Shown in pieces: positions 62,930 to 64,000 of a stretch of 64,000 nucleotides of DNA (its first letter is position 1; the number at the start of each line of letters is the position of its first letter). The translations under genes were made by a program, and so were the position numbers. The DNA is from Catonia carolina. Lineage: Eukaryota > Arthropoda > Insecta > Hemiptera > Achilidae. The notes under the pieces were generated by a model. It did no database searches. It was not told where the DNA came from and saw nothing but the letters and a program-made list of their open reading frames with translations. The DNA is taken from contig JAQMRL010000003.1 in assembly GCA_035578175.1 (NCBI GenBank), positions 95,463,969-95,527,968 of the forward strand, given 5' to 3'.

Positions 62930-63115
62930 GTATAATAAATTTCACTAATCTTTTTAGCTGCCTTGATTTTTTCTTCTATTTTGTTACTTACACGTGTTAC
63001 TTCTATTTGTTACTTACATGGTGGATCCACCATCATCAAAGTACATAATATAATTTGGAACTAAATTTTTTTTGAATCTGAAAAAGATGTTACAACTTCA
63101 GTCATCTATATAAAA
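62930..63115 (-). repeat. Single arm of the GGATCCACC fold-back family
   Basis: TATAATAAATTTCACTAATC, TTACATGGTGGATCCACCAT and GATGTTACAACTTCAGTCAT match the left arm of 49641-50007. Confidence 0.75.
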
Positions 63116-63240
63116 CTGATTTAAAATTAAGTACTTCTGATCTATCCCTTCTCATATCTATTACAGATAGCAGCAGCAGCAGCCAATATCACTTCATCAT
63201 TCTTAAATTTGATTTGCTGCATTTGCTCTATTAAATGTTT

Positions 63241-63528
63241 ATAAAATATGGAATATCTCATATTTTTCAATCTTACTTTTATTTCTTTATTGCATTGTTC
63301 TATTATATTGTAATGTTTGTCTGTTTTACCAAATTTATGATTTTCCTTCTTTATACGGTATAATTTGATATTATGTAGTAAAGCACTGAAGTGTAACTAC
63401 ATTATATCAACAAACATATAAAGAAGGAAAAACATAAATTTGGTAAAATAGACAGCATTTCAATATAATAGAACAATGCAATAAAAAAATAAAAGTAAAA
63501 TGAAAAATTTGAGATGTTCCGTATTTAT
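63241..63528. repeat. Fold-back element, ~112-bp arms
   Basis: AAATATGGAATATCTCATAT to GATTTTCCTTCTTTATA (about 63243-63357) is repeated inverted at 63417-63528 (TATAAAGAAGGAAAAACATA to GAGATGTTCCGTATTTA) with few mismatches; spacer about 60 bases. A different family from 49641-50007. Confidence 0.9.
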
Positions 63529-63559
63529 AATCATGGTTTTGGGCCACTTCCAGTCGAAA

Positions 63560-63922
63560 CTAGCAAAAACCATTAAATTGAATAACACTATTGTAACATC
63601 TGTTTTCAGATTGTTACGTTTTTATTTTTGTTTGGTTGTTAGCGTTCGCTTGTTGTTTTTTTTTTTTTTTGGTTGCCGATAATTCGTATTTACTGTGGCG
63701 ACGTTAATTAACTCACCGTCCGGTGGTGCGATCTACCGCTTTTCCTTCTAATTAGCGTTCTGCTTCATCATCACGAGCCGGGCCATTGGCAGGTTATGAC
63801 ACTCAGTGTTGAATTTTCATTGTGTACTGTTCGTTCGTAATGTAGTTGTAAAATTTTATTACGTTTATTTTTCAATTTGTAACTTTTGGAAAAGTTAATT
63901 CTACTTGCCCATAAAACATGGT
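63560..63922 (+). other. Possible non-coding first exon ending ATG|GTAAGT (speculative)
   Basis: A locally GC-richer stretch (CGTCCGGTGGTGCGATCTAC, CACGAGCCGGGCCATTGG) leads to CATAAAACATGGTAAGTTAA at 63911-63930, an ATG directly followed by a perfect splice donor. That would fit a 5' UTR exon of another gene, but nothing else supports it; transposon-derived sequence is equally possible. Confidence 0.2.
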
Positions 63923-64000
63923 AAGTTAATTTCATTTTATTTTAGCATTCCGAAAGCTGGAAATTTTTCACGAGTTGCATAAGTTTATATCTTATACTAA

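Overview
The window is eukaryotic and almost certainly insect: AT-rich DNA, GT-AG introns of 0.2 to 5.5 kb, dense tRNA-derived SINEs, mariner, pogo, piggyBac and non-LTR elements, and two intron-split genes whose domain order (LDL-receptor class A repeats, two sushi/CCP modules, chymotrypsin-fold protease) is that of insect modular serine proteases (ModSP / HP14 type). The repeat load and intron size suggest a large genome, perhaps hemipteran, but that is a guess.

Layout. 1-3.4 kb: minus-strand non-LTR retrotransposon cut by the window edge (ORF1 intact, ORF2 with two frameshifts). 3.4-12.9 kb: no gene seen; SINEs and one fold-back repeat. 12,998-42,624 (+): 3' eleven exons of modular protease gene 1, ending in a stop codon and a polyA signal; its upstream exon(s) were not found. 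42.6-48.6 kb: intergenic SINEs, mariner scraps and a broken LINE. 48,590-62,475 (+): eight exons of tandem paralogue gene 2, running from just after the presumed signal-peptide exon to the first protease exon; the His/Asp/Ser exons must lie beyond 64,000. 62.5-64 kb: fold-back repeats and a possible unrelated first exon.

The genes match exon for exon: LDLa exons are all phase 2-2 with equal lengths (114, 144, about 123 nt), followed by two sushi exons (phase 2-1 and 1-1) and a phase 1-1 first protease exon. They therefore arose by tandem duplication. They differ in telling ways. Gene 2 carries an in-frame Thr-rich, mucin-like minisatellite tract plus a polybasic segment between the LDLa and sushi parts, where gene 1 has a short Pro-rich linker. 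Gene 1 has an LDLa exon (15,706-15,830) whose length is out of frame by two bases, a GC-AG last intron, and a protease domain lacking both Asp189 and the Cys191-Cys220 pair. By family knowledge such proteases sit at the head of the cascade that joins pattern-recognition receptors to Toll activation and melanisation; that role is inferred here.

The introns hold a dense transposon record: TA-flanked mariner and pogo elements, a piggyBac C-terminal relic, a mariner broken by another DNA element, SINEs inside SINEs with visible target duplications, fold-back elements, and an (AC)n(AG)n microsatellite grown inside a dispersed repeat. All splice sites and translations were worked out by eye; no database was searched.
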